This document shows positions 21,358 to 33,267 of a stretch of 64,000 bases of DNA, in pieces; positions within the stretch are counted from its first letter, which is position 1; every line of letters starts with the position of its first letter. Source of the DNA: Blattamonas nauphoetae (Eukaryota; Preaxostyla; Oxymonadida); the NCBI GenBank assembly GCA_033064195.1, contig JARBJD010000052.1, positions 186,001-250,000 on the forward strand. Direction: 5' to 3'. Both the position numbers and the translations under genes were made by a program. The notes beneath the pieces are model-generated. The model was not told the origin of the DNA. It made no database searches and saw only the letters and a program-made list of their open reading frames with translations.

Positions 21358-21990
21358 CTATCGAACAGGAGACGGGGCTGGGATAGGTGATGGCGAATTC
21401 TCACTCGGAAGTGGCTTCCCAAGCAGGTAGCTTTCGAGTGCATAAAAATGGAAAATTGCCTTATAATCTTCTGAGTTTGGATCAAGTTGAGGTGTCACTT
21501 GGTTAGGATCGATGTCTTTCCATACGTCGAGTGGGTTTTGAACTTCCCCTTTCTTCAGTACCTGGACCTTGAGGAGGACACGAGCCGCAAGGCCGCCGCT
21601 GTAATTGAAGGTTTGGACCATGTAAAACTCCCTCTGGGTGAAGTGGATGAGTTTGCTGTGGATTTCATAGCGGGTTCCGAGACGCAATTGTCGACGATAA
21701 CGACAGCTGACTTCAGTCACAACGGGATTCATGCCTAATCTACCGAGAGAGGCTAAGAGCTTTCCACGAGTCATAAATGTCCAGCGTGCTAGCTCACATA
21801 ATTGAAGGTATTGAGCGTTGTTGACGTGGAGGAACATGTCGATGTCTGAAAGACCGACTCTGGATTTCCATGTGTGCTCATATACATCAACGGGATTGTC
21901 TTTGTCCAAAAATTTTCCACAAAAGATATTCCAGGCAACACGAGGGAAATAAGACATGTTGGATTTGAGATCGTCCCACACCATAACCAT
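21358..21990 (-). CDS. Hotdog-fold acyl-thioesterase, THEM6-like
   Basis: A single open frame of up to 210 residues. The segment VGLSDIDMFLHVNNAQYLQLCELARW is the 4HBT_2/THEM6-type hotdog signature (D-x-D-x-F-x-H-x-NN-A-x-Y), followed by the beta-sheet segments SCRYRRQLRLGTRYEIHSKL and REFYMVQTF. Such proteins are thought to hydrolyse or bind acyl-thioesters; the substrate here is unknown. Possible starts are ATG 21990, 21984 or 21957. The first overlaps the start codon of the divergent coiled-coil gene in the shared tetranucleotide CATG. It ends with a Pro/Ser-rich tail and TAG at 21358; a TGA follows ten codons later. Confidence 0.8.
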   Translation of the reverse strand: MVMVWDDLKSNMSYFPRVAWNIFCGKFLDKDNPVDVYEHTWKSRVGLSDIDMFLHVNNAQYLQLCELARWTFMTRGKLLASLGRLGMNPVVTEVSCRYRRQLRLGTRYEIHSKLIHFTQREFYMVQTFNYSGGLAARVLLKVQVLKKGEVQNPLDVWKDIDPNQVTPQLDPNSEDYKAIFHFYALESYLLGKPLPSENSPSPIPAPSPVR

Positions 21991-24900
21991 GAGTTCGAAT
22001 TCATCTCTTCCTCCTCCACCACCGCCACTTTCAATCCTTTCATCACAACCGCATTCCTCTTTTCGATCATCTTACCAGACATCTTTGTCTGTTAACTCAT
22101 CAAAATCTCACACTGTCACAAATCAATCTCCGTCTCGAAAGAACGAATGGGATGACCAATCATGGAAAGAACTCCGGAGATCACGCCTCAAAGCAGATCT
22201 ATCGGAGATGAACAAATTTACTTCGGACCCTGTCGAACAAGTCGACAAATCTCGGAACAGAAAACTAAGATTCGACGAATCACCGAGAGTCAACGAAAAG
22301 CCCAACCAGAAAGTCTCTCACCGAGCAACAACTCAAATTGATGAAGAGATTGAAGAGAGGATACGACGGGCTGAAGCTATCAGAGCACAACGCAAGCTTC
22401 GGGAATCGCGTGAGCAAAATCCAGACATTACCACGTCTGAAGAGCCTCAAGTATACTCCAGAGAAGTACTGCCGTCAGACTGTCGTTTTTCACAGATCCA
22501 AACCGTTGAACACGAGCCCACTCAGAATCGAGTCGCTCCAACACTTGAACCGTCAGATGGCCGTCTGAAGAATTATTTGCGCCGAACAAACCTGCCACCT
22601 GAGACCTTTGAAGATGTTTCCTCTCGCAGTGTTGATGAAGAAATGAAAGAACGGGAAGACAAAGAAAGAAAAGCTCGAGTGGAAGAAAGACTTCGGCGTG
22701 TGCGAGAAGAAAGGGAGCGACGACAACAAGCGGCGGAAGAAGAAAAGAAACGACGGAAAATGGAAGCTGAAGAAGAGGAAAAGAAGAGAAAGGAGCTGGA
22801 GAACCGGATTCGAGAAGAGGAAGAATCTCGCTTCCAAGCTCGCCTTTTGGAGAGACATAATCGTTTGGAAAAGAAAGAAATCACGACTGCTCATTCATAT
22901 GGTGAAGACCAAAGCAACGATTCAGGTAATCGATTGCTGAAGTTCAAAGAGGAGAATCAACACGAAAATCGACGAGATTCGATCCAGGATGATGAGCTCG
23001 ATGAAGTGGAAGAATTATCCGAGCAATCTTCGTCTGCTCATCCACATCACAATGTAAAACGTCATGATGCAGAAATATCGCTCCCAAGACGAACAGAGCG
23101 AAAAACGAATCAGACGAGGATGTTCCCTCTCTCAGCGTCTCCACATCGAAAAGGACGGCAAGAAGAGAACTCTTTGGAACATCGGTGGATCAAAAAGGAG
23201 GAATGGCACGAAGATTCGGGAGTTGACGATGACATTGAGCTGAACGAATCGGACGAAGAAATTCTGGAGCAAATCACAAAACATATCAACAGTGGTGATG
23301 AGCAACCTCAGAATAGGACCAAGGTGCAGCCTTTCACCCCAAAGAAAGATCCACAGAGATCGATAGAGTGGAGGGAGGAACCGTCGATCCGTCCGCTCCC
23401 ACTTTCTCATGAAGACGACAACAGCTTTTCATCATCCCTGCGCCACTCAACACCAGTGCGACTAAATCGGGGAAGTCTGACGGAGCGGACCCCGCCCTCT
23501 GCTTTTCGAAAAAACTCGGGTGTTCGATCTCGACCGAAGATCAGCTTCGAAATGGATCAGCCGGCGATTTCTGCTGTTGGTCGGAGAAATCTAACATCGG
23601 ATCCGGTCGTTCCACCGACTACTAGTTTCCATACTCTTCGCCAATCAACACCCCTTCCAACTCGCACTTCCTCCGCCAGATCTCCCACACGCACTCTTTC
23701 CTCTCCTCACCGTCCACCTCATTCCACTCTCCAACGGCCTGTGTCAGCGCATGCCTCTCCGGCACGCTCTTTTCAGACTCAATCAGCAGTGTCTGGAAAA
23801 CAGCGAAATGCCGCGTCATCCACGCCGCATATGAACAATCGAACACCAACACGACTCTCAAAGGGACGAAAATTGATGACACTGGAAGAGCAGATCCTGG
23901 CAGAGATTGAGGACGAGCGGAAGCGAAAACAAGAAGAAGCGAAAGCAAAGGAAGAACAGGAAAGAACGGCGCGAACAGAACAGGCTCGACAACAAGCGCA
24001 AAAGCGAGCGATTGAGCGGACACGTCAGATGAAGGAAAAGATGAGAAATGAAGAAGAGGAAAGGAAGTGGAAGGAAGACGAGAAGTGGAGACGACGCGAT
24101 GCTGAACTGAAGCGTTTCTTCCAACAGAAGGAATATGAAAAGAAGATCATGGAACAAGAAAAAGAATTGATTCGATTGAGAAAAGAGGAGGAGCGTCGAA
24201 GGAAGGAGGACGAATGGAGGAGAGCGGAAGAGGAGAGGAAGGCTCGAGAGGAAGAAGAGAGGAGGAAGGAAGAGGAAGAGAGAAAGCGGCAGTTGGAGAT
24301 GGTTCGAAAACAGAAGAAGGAAGAAGAGAAGCAGCATCAGGTTGAGCAAAAGAGAAATCAGATTCGAACTCGGCAGACGCGAAGGATGGTTGTCGGACAC
24401 ATTCCAAGCGAACAGAAAGAGAACGAGGGAGAAAGACAAAGAGAAGAGGAGAGAAAGAGACGAATTGGAATTACAGCACAACAATCACACACTCCCGTTC
24501 GACGAACAGCACTGAGGGAGCCGAGGGAGACCACACAACCATCCAAACCAACACCGAAACAAGCAACACCATCGCTCTCGCACCCACTCTCATCCGAAAG
24601 GAAGACATCGCGTCCAGTCACTGCGAATGCTCAGCGAGACCCAACACCAACCCAAAAACGGGCAACTCGACCAGTGTCAGCGACGACACCGAAACAAGAG
24701 AGCAGACTAACACGCACTCCAACACCAACACGACCAAAATCTGGTCAACTCGCACCGACACCGAAATCTCTTCCTAAACACACTGCGACTCCCACTCAAG
24801 TTCGACAGCCAGCACGGAAGAGAATTGGAAACGGGCCGAATTTTGAGATTGTGATGAAAGAAGAGAAGGAACAGCACTCGCCTCCCTCAGTCTCCACCAC

Positions 24901-25105
24901 TCGACACTCTCAACTTCGTTCTGATCGCCAGATTGCTCAGACTGGGAAACAATCGCCGTTTCGGGAGACTCTGGGAGATGGTGCGATTGGGAAGTCGCCG
25001 ATTCGGGCTCAGCATGATTTGGTTGTTTCGATGTCACCGAATGTCGATGAATCGGAGTTGGAATTCTTCAAGCGATTGGAGAGAGCTCTGAAGTTTGAGG
25101 GATGA
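21989..25105 (+). CDS. Long charged coiled-coil protein, full copy A
   Basis: An intronless open frame of about 1,040 codons. I prefer ATG 21989 (MSSNSSLPPPPPPLS); an in-frame ATG at 21956 would add 11 residues. Architecture: Pro-rich start, Lys/Arg/Glu helices (about residues 100-310, EERLRRVREERERR), an acidic/Ser linker (DELDEVEELSEQSSS), a basic Ser/Thr/Pro-rich middle (SSARSPTRTLSSPHRP), a long coiled coil (about 625-840, EEERKAREEEERRKEEEERK), and a basic Thr/Pro tail. This pattern suits a cytoskeletal or microtubule-associated protein (inference only). The stop is TGA. Its 3' two thirds are duplicated at 27.35-29.41 kb and a 3' remnant lies at 33.27-33.73 kb. Confidence 0.8.
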   Translation: MSSNSSLPPPPPPLSILSSQPHSSFRSSYQTSLSVNSSKSHTVTNQSPSRKNEWDDQSWKELRRSRLKADLSEMNKFTSDPVEQVDKSRNRKLRFDESPRVNEKPNQKVSHRATTQIDEEIEERIRRAEAIRAQRKLRESREQNPDITTSEEPQVYSREVLPSDCRFSQIQTVEHEPTQNRVAPTLEPSDGRLKNYLRRTNLPPETFEDVSSRSVDEEMKEREDKERKARVEERLRRVREERERRQQAAEEEKKRRKMEAEEEEKKRKELENRIREEEESRFQARLLERHNRLEKKEITTAHSYGEDQSNDSGNRLLKFKEENQHENRRDSIQDDELDEVEELSEQSSSAHPHHNVKRHDAEISLPRRTERKTNQTRMFPLSASPHRKGRQEENSLEHRWIKKEEWHEDSGVDDDIELNESDEEILEQITKHINSGDEQPQNRTKVQPFTPKKDPQRSIEWREEPSIRPLPLSHEDDNSFSSSLRHSTPVRLNRGSLTERTPPSAFRKNSGVRSRPKISFEMDQPAISAVGRRNLTSDPVVPPTTSFHTLRQSTPLPTRTSSARSPTRTLSSPHRPPHSTLQRPVSAHASPARSFQTQSAVSGKQRNAASSTPHMNNRTPTRLSKGRKLMTLEEQILAEIEDERKRKQEEAKAKEEQERTARTEQARQQAQKRAIERTRQMKEKMRNEEEERKWKEDEKWRRRDAELKRFFQQKEYEKKIMEQEKELIRLRKEEERRRKEDEWRRAEEERKAREEEERRKEEEERKRQLEMVRKQKKEEEKQHQVEQKRNQIRTRQTRRMVVGHIPSEQKENEGERQREEERKRRIGITAQQSHTPVRRTALREPRETTQPSKPTPKQATPSLSHPLSSERKTSRPVTANAQRDPTPTQKRATRPVSATTPKQESRLTRTPTPTRPKSGQLAPTPKSLPKHTATPTQVRQPARKRIGNGPNFEIVMKEEKEQHSPPSVSTTRHSQLRSDRQIAQTGKQSPFRETLGDGAIGKSPIRAQHDLVVSMSPNVDESELEFFKRLERALKFEG

Positions 25106-25367
25106 ATTTGGCTGTCTTTTTCCTCACTTCATTGTCTTCATTTAAATACTATTTTCCTCGAACCCTCGTGTCATCAGTTTGTCTCACTTTTCTGCTCAAT
25201 CTATGGGCCAAGATCGCCATCATTCTACTGATTTTGGATTGTGATAAACTGATTCGATAATCGGAAGGAGAGTACATGTGTAGTGGTTGAATGGACAGAA
25301 AAATACGAACAAAAACGAAAGTGCAGAGAGATAGGGATTCTCTCCACGATCAGGTGGAAATAGTGTG

Positions 25368-27265
25368 TTAATCTGAAGTTCTGGAAGAATGTTCCAGAGA
25401 TTGTGTTTCAGACCCGGAGAGACTCAGCAACTGCATCGACTCGTTGAGGCTGGAAGGGACTTCGGCCACTTGTTGGATCTTTGTGGGAGATTGGTGAACT
25501 TCAACATAGTGTGGCGAGAGATGCAATACATCAAACAACATTCCACATGTGGGGCAAGGGATTAATGGTAGTGGAGGTTGGGCGTCCTTTCCATTTCCCT
25601 CTTTGATCATGCCTTGAACCGCTGGAGCTGATTCTGGCAGATTCTTCTTTGGACTCAGTTTGAACGGAGCTTCAGATGATTGGCGGGGCAAATATCCAGA
25701 TGGAGAAGCAGAACCAGGAAATGGGATCGCATTGTCATTCGCATCTCCGAGAGTAACACAGTATTGGTTGTCCGCGGCTTGATATGAATCGTAGGTAAAA
25801 TATATCTCTTGTGGTACTCTGTACACGGCAGCAGCCTGAATGTCGTGGTCCGTCTCTGAAAGATGGACAGATAGATCATCCAGATATGTGCCCAAATCGC
25901 TGTATTCTCCTCGTAAATCTTTCCATTCGGAAAATGGGAATTCACAATTGTCTTTGGACAGATGTGCGAACCAATCATGTCTCAATAAGGCATTGTTTGT
26001 CGTTTCAAGACGTCCGTCCGGATTATAGCATAGTGTTTGGGCGAGAAAAGAACGACAAGTACCTGTGAGGTCTGGTCTTGTGAACTGAGGTATGTGCTCT
26101 TTGTCAATTTGGAAGGTAGTTGTTTGACCATTTCTTGTGGCAAACGGGTGCCTGAATTGAAAATCAACCCAGAAATACGATGATACCGTCCTTCTAGAAG
26201 AACGAAGAGGAGGCATCCCAATGCCCACACATCCGTCTTATGGGAATACAGTTCCCCTCGCAGTGCTTCGGGAGACTATGAAAAGAATTGAGTGATGTGG
26301 AAATATACTTTGTAGGCTTCATTTCTGATGAGATGAATAAATGAAGAATGTCAATGGCACACCCTGGATTTGACAAGATGACGAGGCCGTTCGCATCTGG
26401 TTGCGGTTTTTCTCGAGAAAGTCCAAAATCTGACAGGAGGGCACGAACTTGCTTTTGTGCCGGATCTATCCGGTCAGAAATGAACAGAATGTTGTCTGGT
26501 TTGATGTCCCTAACAAAATTCGGCACCAAAAACACTCAAACCGATGGATGATGTTTTTCTTGTGAAGTTCGGTCAGCCCGTGAGCTTCAGAAGTCAACAT
26601 CAACAAGAAAGAGACAGACCAATCATGTAGATTATTCGCTTCGCATCGTGTTCCCCGAGTGGTTGACTGAGATGTTTACTGAGGAGACTCTTAAGATTCT
26701 TCATCAAATGGTGAAAAAAGTAGCGAGATAGACTCCCTGATCGGCATAGTCCATGAAGAAGACCATTTGTCTCGTTGATGTAAATTTGACCTTTTCATGA
26801 AAGCGCGTGAGGTATCGTGGATCACATCCACTAGAACACATCAAACAGAATGAAAAAACCTGAGTTTGTCCCCAATTTCCCACTCCCGAGTAGGATGGTG
26901 TTGAGGTAGATTGGGCAGAGCTGGATTGGGTTGAGCTTGATTTGGTTGAGGTGAAGTGGTTCGATACGATACAATCTTGGCAGCTTGGATCCGATTATCA
27001 TCACGCTTCACATAATACACACTGAACAGAACAGATCAATCAAAGTGAAGAAAATACCGGCCATAACACCCTTGTCCTGCCAGGAGAAGAGAGCTGAGAA
27101 TAAAAGTGACACACCCAGAGGATAATAACTCTGAAAAATCTGTGAAAAGAATGGAAGAATAAACCCTACACTTTTGGTTGGTGAGAAGGGACAGATCTCT
27201 TCTGGAATAATGACTGTATTCGCGGTCTGGGACTCAGACTGGACAACCTCAGTACCGGAAGACAT
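25368..27265 (-). CDS. Serine/threonine protein kinase with Cys/His C-terminal motif
   Basis: An intron-rich gene starting at ATG 27265 (MSSGTEVVQSES). After small introns the glycine loop reads LAGQGCYGRVYYVK, then AAKIVS (VAIK-type lysine), HKKNIIHR spliced to DIKPDNILF (catalytic loop), LLSDFGLSRE (DFG), and SPEALRGELYS with TDVWALGCLLFVLLEG. All residues expected of an active kinase are visible. The C-terminal region has CPTCGMLFDVLHLSPHYVEVH, a C2H2-like zinc motif. Splice borders are GT..AG and introns are around 30-50 bp. The stop is TAA at 25368, and a TGA lies six codons further in both this gene and its truncated copy at 32.7 kb. It is convergent with the coiled-coil gene. Confidence 0.75.
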
Positions 27266-27349
27266 GAACTGTCAGCGGAAAATTATGGAATCAAGTTCAA
27301 GGTTCCATCATTCACCAAATATGATATCGTTCTGAGTGATGGCCCTTCA

Positions 27350-29414
27350 GCCACATCACAATACAAAACATCATGATGCAGAAATATCGCTCCCAAGGCG
27401 AACAGAGCGAACCTAAAATCAGACGAGGATGTTCCCTCTCTCAGCGACTCCACATCGAAAAGGAAGGCAAGAAGAGAACTCTTTGGAACATCGGTGGATC
27501 AAAAAGGACGAATGGCACGAAGATTCGGGAGTTGACGATGACATTGAGCTGAACGAATCGGACGAAGAGATCCTGGAGCAAATCACAAAACATATCAACA
27601 GTGGTGATGAGCAACCTCAGAATAGGACCAAGGTGCAGCCTTTCACCCCAAAGAAAGATCCACAGAGATCGATAGAGTGGAGGGAGGAACCGTCGATCCG
27701 TCCGCTCCCACTTTCTCATGAAGACGACAACAGCTTCTCATCATCCCTGCGTCACTCCACACCAGTGCGACTAAATCGGGGAAGTCTGACGGAGCGGACC
27801 CCGCCCTCTGCTTTTCGAAAAAACTCGGGTGTTCGATCTCGACCGAAGATCAGCTTCGAAATGGATCAGCCGGCGATTTCTGCTGTTGGTCGGAAAAATC
27901 TCACATCAGATCCGGTCGTTCCACCAACTTCCAGTTTCCATACTCTTCGTCAATCAACACCCCTTCCCGCTCGCACATCGTCCGCCAGATCTCCCACCCG
28001 CACTCTTTCCTCTCCTCACCGTCCACCTCACTCGACTCTCCAACGGCCTGTGTCAGCGCATGCCTCTCCGGCACGTTCATTTCAGACTCAATCAGCAGTG
28101 TCTGGAAAACAGCGAAATGCCGCGTCCTCCACACCACAAATGACCAATCGCACGCCAACACGACTCTCAAAGGGACGGAAATTGATGACACTGGAAGAGC
28201 AGATCCTGGCAGAGATTGAGGACGAGCGGAAGCGAAAACAAGAAGAAGCGAAAGCGAAGGAAGAACAGGAAAGAACGGCGCGAACAGAACAGGCTCGACA
28301 ACAAGCGCAAAAGCGAGCGATTGAGCGGACACGTCAGATGAAGGAAAAGATGAGAAATGAAGAAGAGGAAAGGAAGTGGAAGGAAGACGAGAAGTGGAGA
28401 CGACGCGATGCTGAACTGAAGCGTTTCTTCCAACAGAAGGAATATGAAAAGAAGATCATGGAACAAGAAAAAGAATTGATTCGATTGAGAAAAGAGGAGG
28501 AGCGTCGAAGGAAGGAGGACGAATGGAGGAGAGCGGAAGAGGAGAGGAAGGCTCGAGAGGAAGAAGAGAGGAGGAAGGAAGAGGAAGAGAGAAAGCGGCA
28601 GTTGGAGATGGTTCGAAAACAGAAGAAGGAAGAAGAGAAGCAGCATCAGGTTGAGCAAAAGAGAAATCAGATTCGAACTCGGCAGACGCGAAGGATGGTT
28701 GTCGGAAACACTCCAAGTGAACAGAAAGAGAACGAGGGAGAAAGACAAAGAGAAGAGGAGAGAAAGAGACGAATTGGAATTACAGCACAACAATCACACA
28801 CTCCCGTTCGACGAACAGCACTGAGGGAGCCGAGGGAGACCACACAACCATCCAAACCAACACCGAAACAAGCAACACCATCGCTCTCGCACCCACTCTC
28901 ATCCGAAAGGAAGACATCGCGTCCAGTCACTGCAAATGCTCAGCGAGATCCAACACCAACACCAAAGCGGACGACTCGACCAGTGTCAGCGACGACACCG
29001 AAACAAGAGAGCAGACTAACACGCACTCCAACACAAACACGACCAAAATCTGGTCAACTCGCACCGACACTGAAATCTCTCCCAAAACACACTGCGACTC
29101 CCACTCAAGTTCGACAGCCAGCACGGAAGCGAGTTGGAAGTGGGCCGAATTTTGAGATGGTGATGAAGGAAGAGAAGGAACAGCACTCGCCTCCCTCAGT
29201 CTCCACCACTCGACACTCTCAACTTCGTTCTGATCGCCAGATTGCTCAGACTGGGAAACAATCGCCGTTTCGGGAGACTCTGGGAGATGGTGCGATTGGG
29301 AAGTCGCCGATTCGGGCTCAGCATGATTTGGTTGTTTCGATGTCACCGAATGTCGATGAATCGGAGTTGGAATTCTTCAAGCGATTGGAGAGAGCTCTGA
29401 AGTTTGAGGGATGA
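27350..29414 (+). pseudogene. Coiled-coil gene copy B, 5'-truncated duplicate
   Basis: Homology to copy A begins abruptly near 27350 (copy A position near 23040) and runs to the same TGA. The first roughly 360 codons, including the start and first helix region, are missing. From 27429 the frame is open for 661 codons and differs from copy A at scattered positions only, for example RRMVVGNTPSEQ for RRMVVGHIPSEQ. No promoter-bearing 5' end was copied. It may be silent or use the internal ATG at 27429. Confidence 0.7.
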
Positions 29415-29667
29415 ATTTGACTGCTTTCATTTTTTCTCATTTCATTATCATCATTTTGGTCATTCTTTTCATCGAACCCTCGTGTCATCAGTTTGTCTCA
29501 CTTAACTGCTCAATCAATGGGCCATTGATCGCCATCATTCTGCTGATTTTGGACTCTGAGAAACTGATTCAATGGTGTGAAGGAGATTACATGTGTAGTG
29601 GTTGAATGGACAGAAAAACACGAACAAAGACGAGAGCGTAGAAAGACAGGGGTTCTCTCCACGATCA

Positions 29668-32600
29668 TAGTGCCTCCACAAACCCGTCAAAAATATATAA
29701 ACCCGTTTTTATTCACCTAGACCCAGAATTCGAACTATAGTGGAAAAAAGTCATCTTATATATTCCTAGAAATGCATTGGTGATGGTATTGAGAGAGAAA
29801 TTGCACTTGATATTGATTGATGAAATGAGAATGGATCTAAAGAATGGGTAGTGAGGATGTAAGATGGCTGAAGAGCGCGTGTCCACAGGGGATGACCGTG
29901 TCTCAGTCTCGATCTGTTGTCAGAACGAGAAGAAGACACAGAAGGACAGGACGACGAGATCCTGAAGAGGCAGAGAGAGACAATGAAGAGAGAGGAGTGA
30001 AGAAAGATGGCAGAAGAGCAATAACGATGAGAAGAGGAGAAGAAACACAAACCACATTCTCGATGAAGTATTCCTTCATTTTGAACGTTTCGAAGCATTC
30101 GCTGATCCTTCACATCTAGTCGAGAACGCTCTTCTGCCCATCCGTGTTCTCGTTGGCGGCGGTGAGCGAAGCGACGGTGCCGACTTGGCTGGAAATGTAT
30201 TTGTTGAACTTGCGAGCCTGCTCGACCACTCTCCGCTCCATCTCCTTCTGCTGCTTCTCCACGTCGTGTTCTGTCACCGGCTGCATGTTCCGCTTCGATC
30301 GTTGTTTGCGAGGGGTCATGCTGGGCACGTGCTTGGCGGGCGAGAGAGGTGCGAGTGACAGCTTCTTTCCCCTCTTCGTTTTGGCTGGCTAAGCAAGAGT
30401 GGGAACTTGGAGTGGCTGGATTGTCGTTTGGGACTGCAGATCGCTTCGGGTCCGCCGCAACTGTGTCTTGTTCACTTCCTCACCCTTCTCCAGCGCGTAG
30501 GAGTACTCTCTCACCTTTCTCATGTCACTCTCAGTGAAGTGCATCATATACGATCCGATCTTGTCGCCGATGTCGTCCAAGTAGTGCGGTTGGTGTGAAG
30601 TGACGCTGGCAGGCTTGAATTTCTCGATTGAGGAGAGTTGTGCAGCTGACTCGCTCACTCCAATACATTCTGTCTGCTTGTCGGTCGTGATGAGCCAGTC
30701 TTTGGAGAGAAGGTGCTCCAGTTCTGCGTTTTGGGCAAGGAGGGAAGAGACCTCGAAGGAGAGGGTGTCGATGCTGAAGGGAAGAAAGGAAAACAGAAAG
30801 GAGAATGATTGAGGAGAGAAGGGCATGAAAGAACGAAGAGCAAAGACGATGAATGAGATGAGATGCACACCGCTGGTTGGATTCGTCGAGTGACTGGTTT
30901 GTTGCGGTCAGGTTGGCTTTGAGTGTGTCTCGCTCAGTCGTGAGCTGATCAATGTTCGTGTGGAGTGTCTCGATGGAATGGCTCTTCTCTTTGTTCATCC
31001 CAATCCACTCATCCACCTCCCTCTTCGTCTCCTCCAACCGCGTGTTGTTCTCCCGCTCCATCTCCATCTTCTGCCTCGTCTACTCCAAACTCTTTTCCGG
31101 CGTGTTTTTGTCTGTGGCCAGCGAAGCTGCCTCGAACTTGGAACTCTGACATTGTTTCGGTCAGTCGAGCGTTCTCCTCTGTGAGACGAGTCAGTTCGGA
31201 GTGTTCCTCAGCCGAGACTGAACCTATTGTTCGTAGTTCTTTTTCATACTTCGCCTTGTCAGCCGAGCGCTGTCGTTCTACTTCGACGAGTGTTGCTTTC
31301 AAAGAATCGATTATTCGCAACAGATCTGCATTCGATGCAGAAGATGCGGATGTGTCGACGAGTTGTTCTAATTCCTGTTTCAGAGATGAGTCGACACTGC
31401 CATCCTTCTGCTTGACCACTCCAATCTGCTGTTCGGCATCACTGTCCAATTCATTTGGAGAGAGACGGTGCTCTTCGGCTGTTGTTGGTGCTCATGTGAA
31501 CTGCCTCGTTGCGACATGTGCATCTGAAGACGTTGTTGGCGGGGTGTGTCGTGTCAGATCAGCCGGACGAGTTGTGTTTTCCTGTTTGGGTTTTGGGTCC
31601 AGTTCAATCAAGTCGCTGTTGTCAGAATCATCCTTCTTGTCCTCTTCCTTCCGCTCTGGCTCGTCCTGCTTCCCGCGAGGAGCAATTGGTGGGTGGGTGG
31701 AGCAGGGTGAGGGGAAGCATAGCTCGCTTTGGGATCGGAGGGAGAGTTGCAACTGTTGCTCTTGTCGACTCGCTGGTCATCTGAAAAACACCCTGAGGTG
31801 GATGAAATGGGGTGATATCTTTGGTGACCTCGCTTTCTGGTGGGCCTGAGGCTGGATCACAAGGGTTCTGATGAGATGGATTCCTGGACCTGCCGGCGGG
31901 CGAGCTCGGTGGTGAGAGACCCTGCAAGAGAAGGAGTGCCGCGACGACTTGTGTGAAGGTGCGTATGAGCGTCTTCTCCGAGAACTCCTTCGCGACGTCG
32001 ATTGCGTGCCTCACTGACTGGCTGTCTGGGAGGTGGCCATGAAGTCGTACTCGGCGGCGTTGGAGATCATCTCGAGCGCGTTGTCCATGTCGCTGTACCT
32101 CATCAGTCCCGCGCATCACCAGTCGCACAAGGCCAGATGACGCCCCCACGGGCAAAGGTGGGCTGGCCAGAGTTCTTTGTATAGGATTCATTGACTCGGC
32201 AACATGTGTTAAATCATGTAAAAGAGTGTCCAACATGATCTGAATGGTGATAAAGCAAGTTTACAACACGAATTGATTGTGTCACGGTTCGTGTGATATT
32301 CTCTTCATTCATGGACAAACATCGAACAATGGATGACTTTTAATCGTCTGGTGATGTTTGTTCCTCCAAATTCTCAATTAGATCTCCGGAGAACGAATTG
32401 ATCATTGACTTTTGTGTTGGTGGTTGATGAGCTTGTCGATAGATGTGGTAATCTTCTGAAAAAATAGTGGTGGTGATGGAGAAGAGGTGGTAGACGGGAA
32501 ATTAGACATCGACGATCTTATATTCTGAGAGAGAGGGGGAGTTGAAATTAGATACCCATTCTTTGAAATTGAGTTCGACACAATTAAAATCAGATGCAGA

Positions 32601-32726
32601 TAACCTAGATATTGCAACTCGTTTCTAATTCACCTAACTTTGACTCACTGCTGAGATATTAGGATTATTAAGTTCTTTTCGAATAAAAACGGGTTTATAT
32701 TTAAAAACGGGTTTGTGGAGGGTCTA
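29668..32726. mobile_element. 3.06-kb TIR element with 3-bp TCA duplication
   Basis: The left end reads TAGTGCCTCCACAAACCCGT and the right end read inward is TAGACCCTCCACAAACCCGT; both continue to a second AAACCCGTTTTTATTC motif. The flanking TCA is duplicated (29665-29667 and 32727-32729). The paralogous empty site is present in unit A near 25340-25365 (CTCCACGATCAGG), which confirms the borders. The interior holds a decayed host-like coiled-coil gene and no recognisable transposase. Two further members of this TIR family are at 38635-39278 and 55111-55430. Confidence 0.85.
30117..32236 (-). pseudogene. Decayed intron-bearing coiled-coil gene inside the TIR element
   Basis: Minus-strand segments read HTNIDQLTTERDTLKANLTA, then across a clean GT..AG intron of about 95 bp IDTLSFEVSSLLAQNAELEHLL, then TESDMRKVREYSYALEKGEE, and after a stop TPRKQRSKRNMQPVTEHDVE. 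Upstream pieces (VDTSASSASNADLLRIIDSL) are separated by a frameshift near 31.13 kb, a TAG, and a TGA at 31492-31494. The intron and the coiled-coil pattern show it was once an ordinary host gene. I do not recognise the family. It is captured cargo. Confidence 0.55.
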
Positions 32727-32744
32727 TCAGTTTGAAATAGTGTT

Positions 32745-33092
32745 TTATTCTGAAGTTTTGAAAGGATGTTCCAGAGAATGTGTTTCAGGTGGTTGGAGGT
32801 TCAGCGACTGCACCTGCGCGTTGATGGATGAGACGTTGGAAGTGTTTTCGGTTTCTTGTTGCGGATTGTTGTGAACATTCGGAGAATCCGTGTGATGGCG
32901 GTCAATCTGGTGCACTTGGTTATCTGGTCGTGGGTTCTCATTGTCATTCGCCTCTCTGAGAGGAGGACTGTGTTCGCAGGCCGGGGCTTGAGATAGGTCG
33001 AGTTTCCCTGACTGCATCGCGAAAGGCAGTGTTTTTCCCGGATCATGATATATGTGAGGATCTTCGAACAGAACAGTCGGTTCCCATCGCAA
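32745..33092 (-). pseudogene. C-terminal tail of kinase copy B
   Basis: The frame ends ...LEHPFKTSE with TAA at 32745, matching ...LEHSSRTSD of the kinase at 25.4 kb. Only the low-complexity tail remains; no kinase motif is present and the upstream edge stops near 33092. Together with the truncated coiled-coil copy B it forms the second unit of a tandem duplication, now separated by the 3.06-kb TIR element. Confidence 0.6.
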
Positions 33093-33267
33093 CTAAATGA
33101 TTTCCACTACATTGCAGTTCTCAGTGGACTATTTCACTTTTCTGAATTGGAGCGGAGAAGAACTCAACTCTGAACATGAATAGGCAGTGATCTTTCGATC
33201 TCTCGTTGTCACTTTGAAGATCCACAACAGCAATGAAGATTCTGGACAGTCTGACAGATATCTGTTC

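Noticed and set aside
22553-24484. Leu/Phe/Ser-rich minus-strand frames suggesting membrane proteins
   Set aside because: They are the reverse strand of Glu/Lys/Arg-rich coiled-coil codons, which always reads as Leu/Phe/Ser.
25368-25370. TAA also read as a sense codon
   Set aside because: A TGA follows six codons later in both kinase tails, so recoding is possible, but the TAA itself is at the same place in both copies and nothing conserved lies beyond it.
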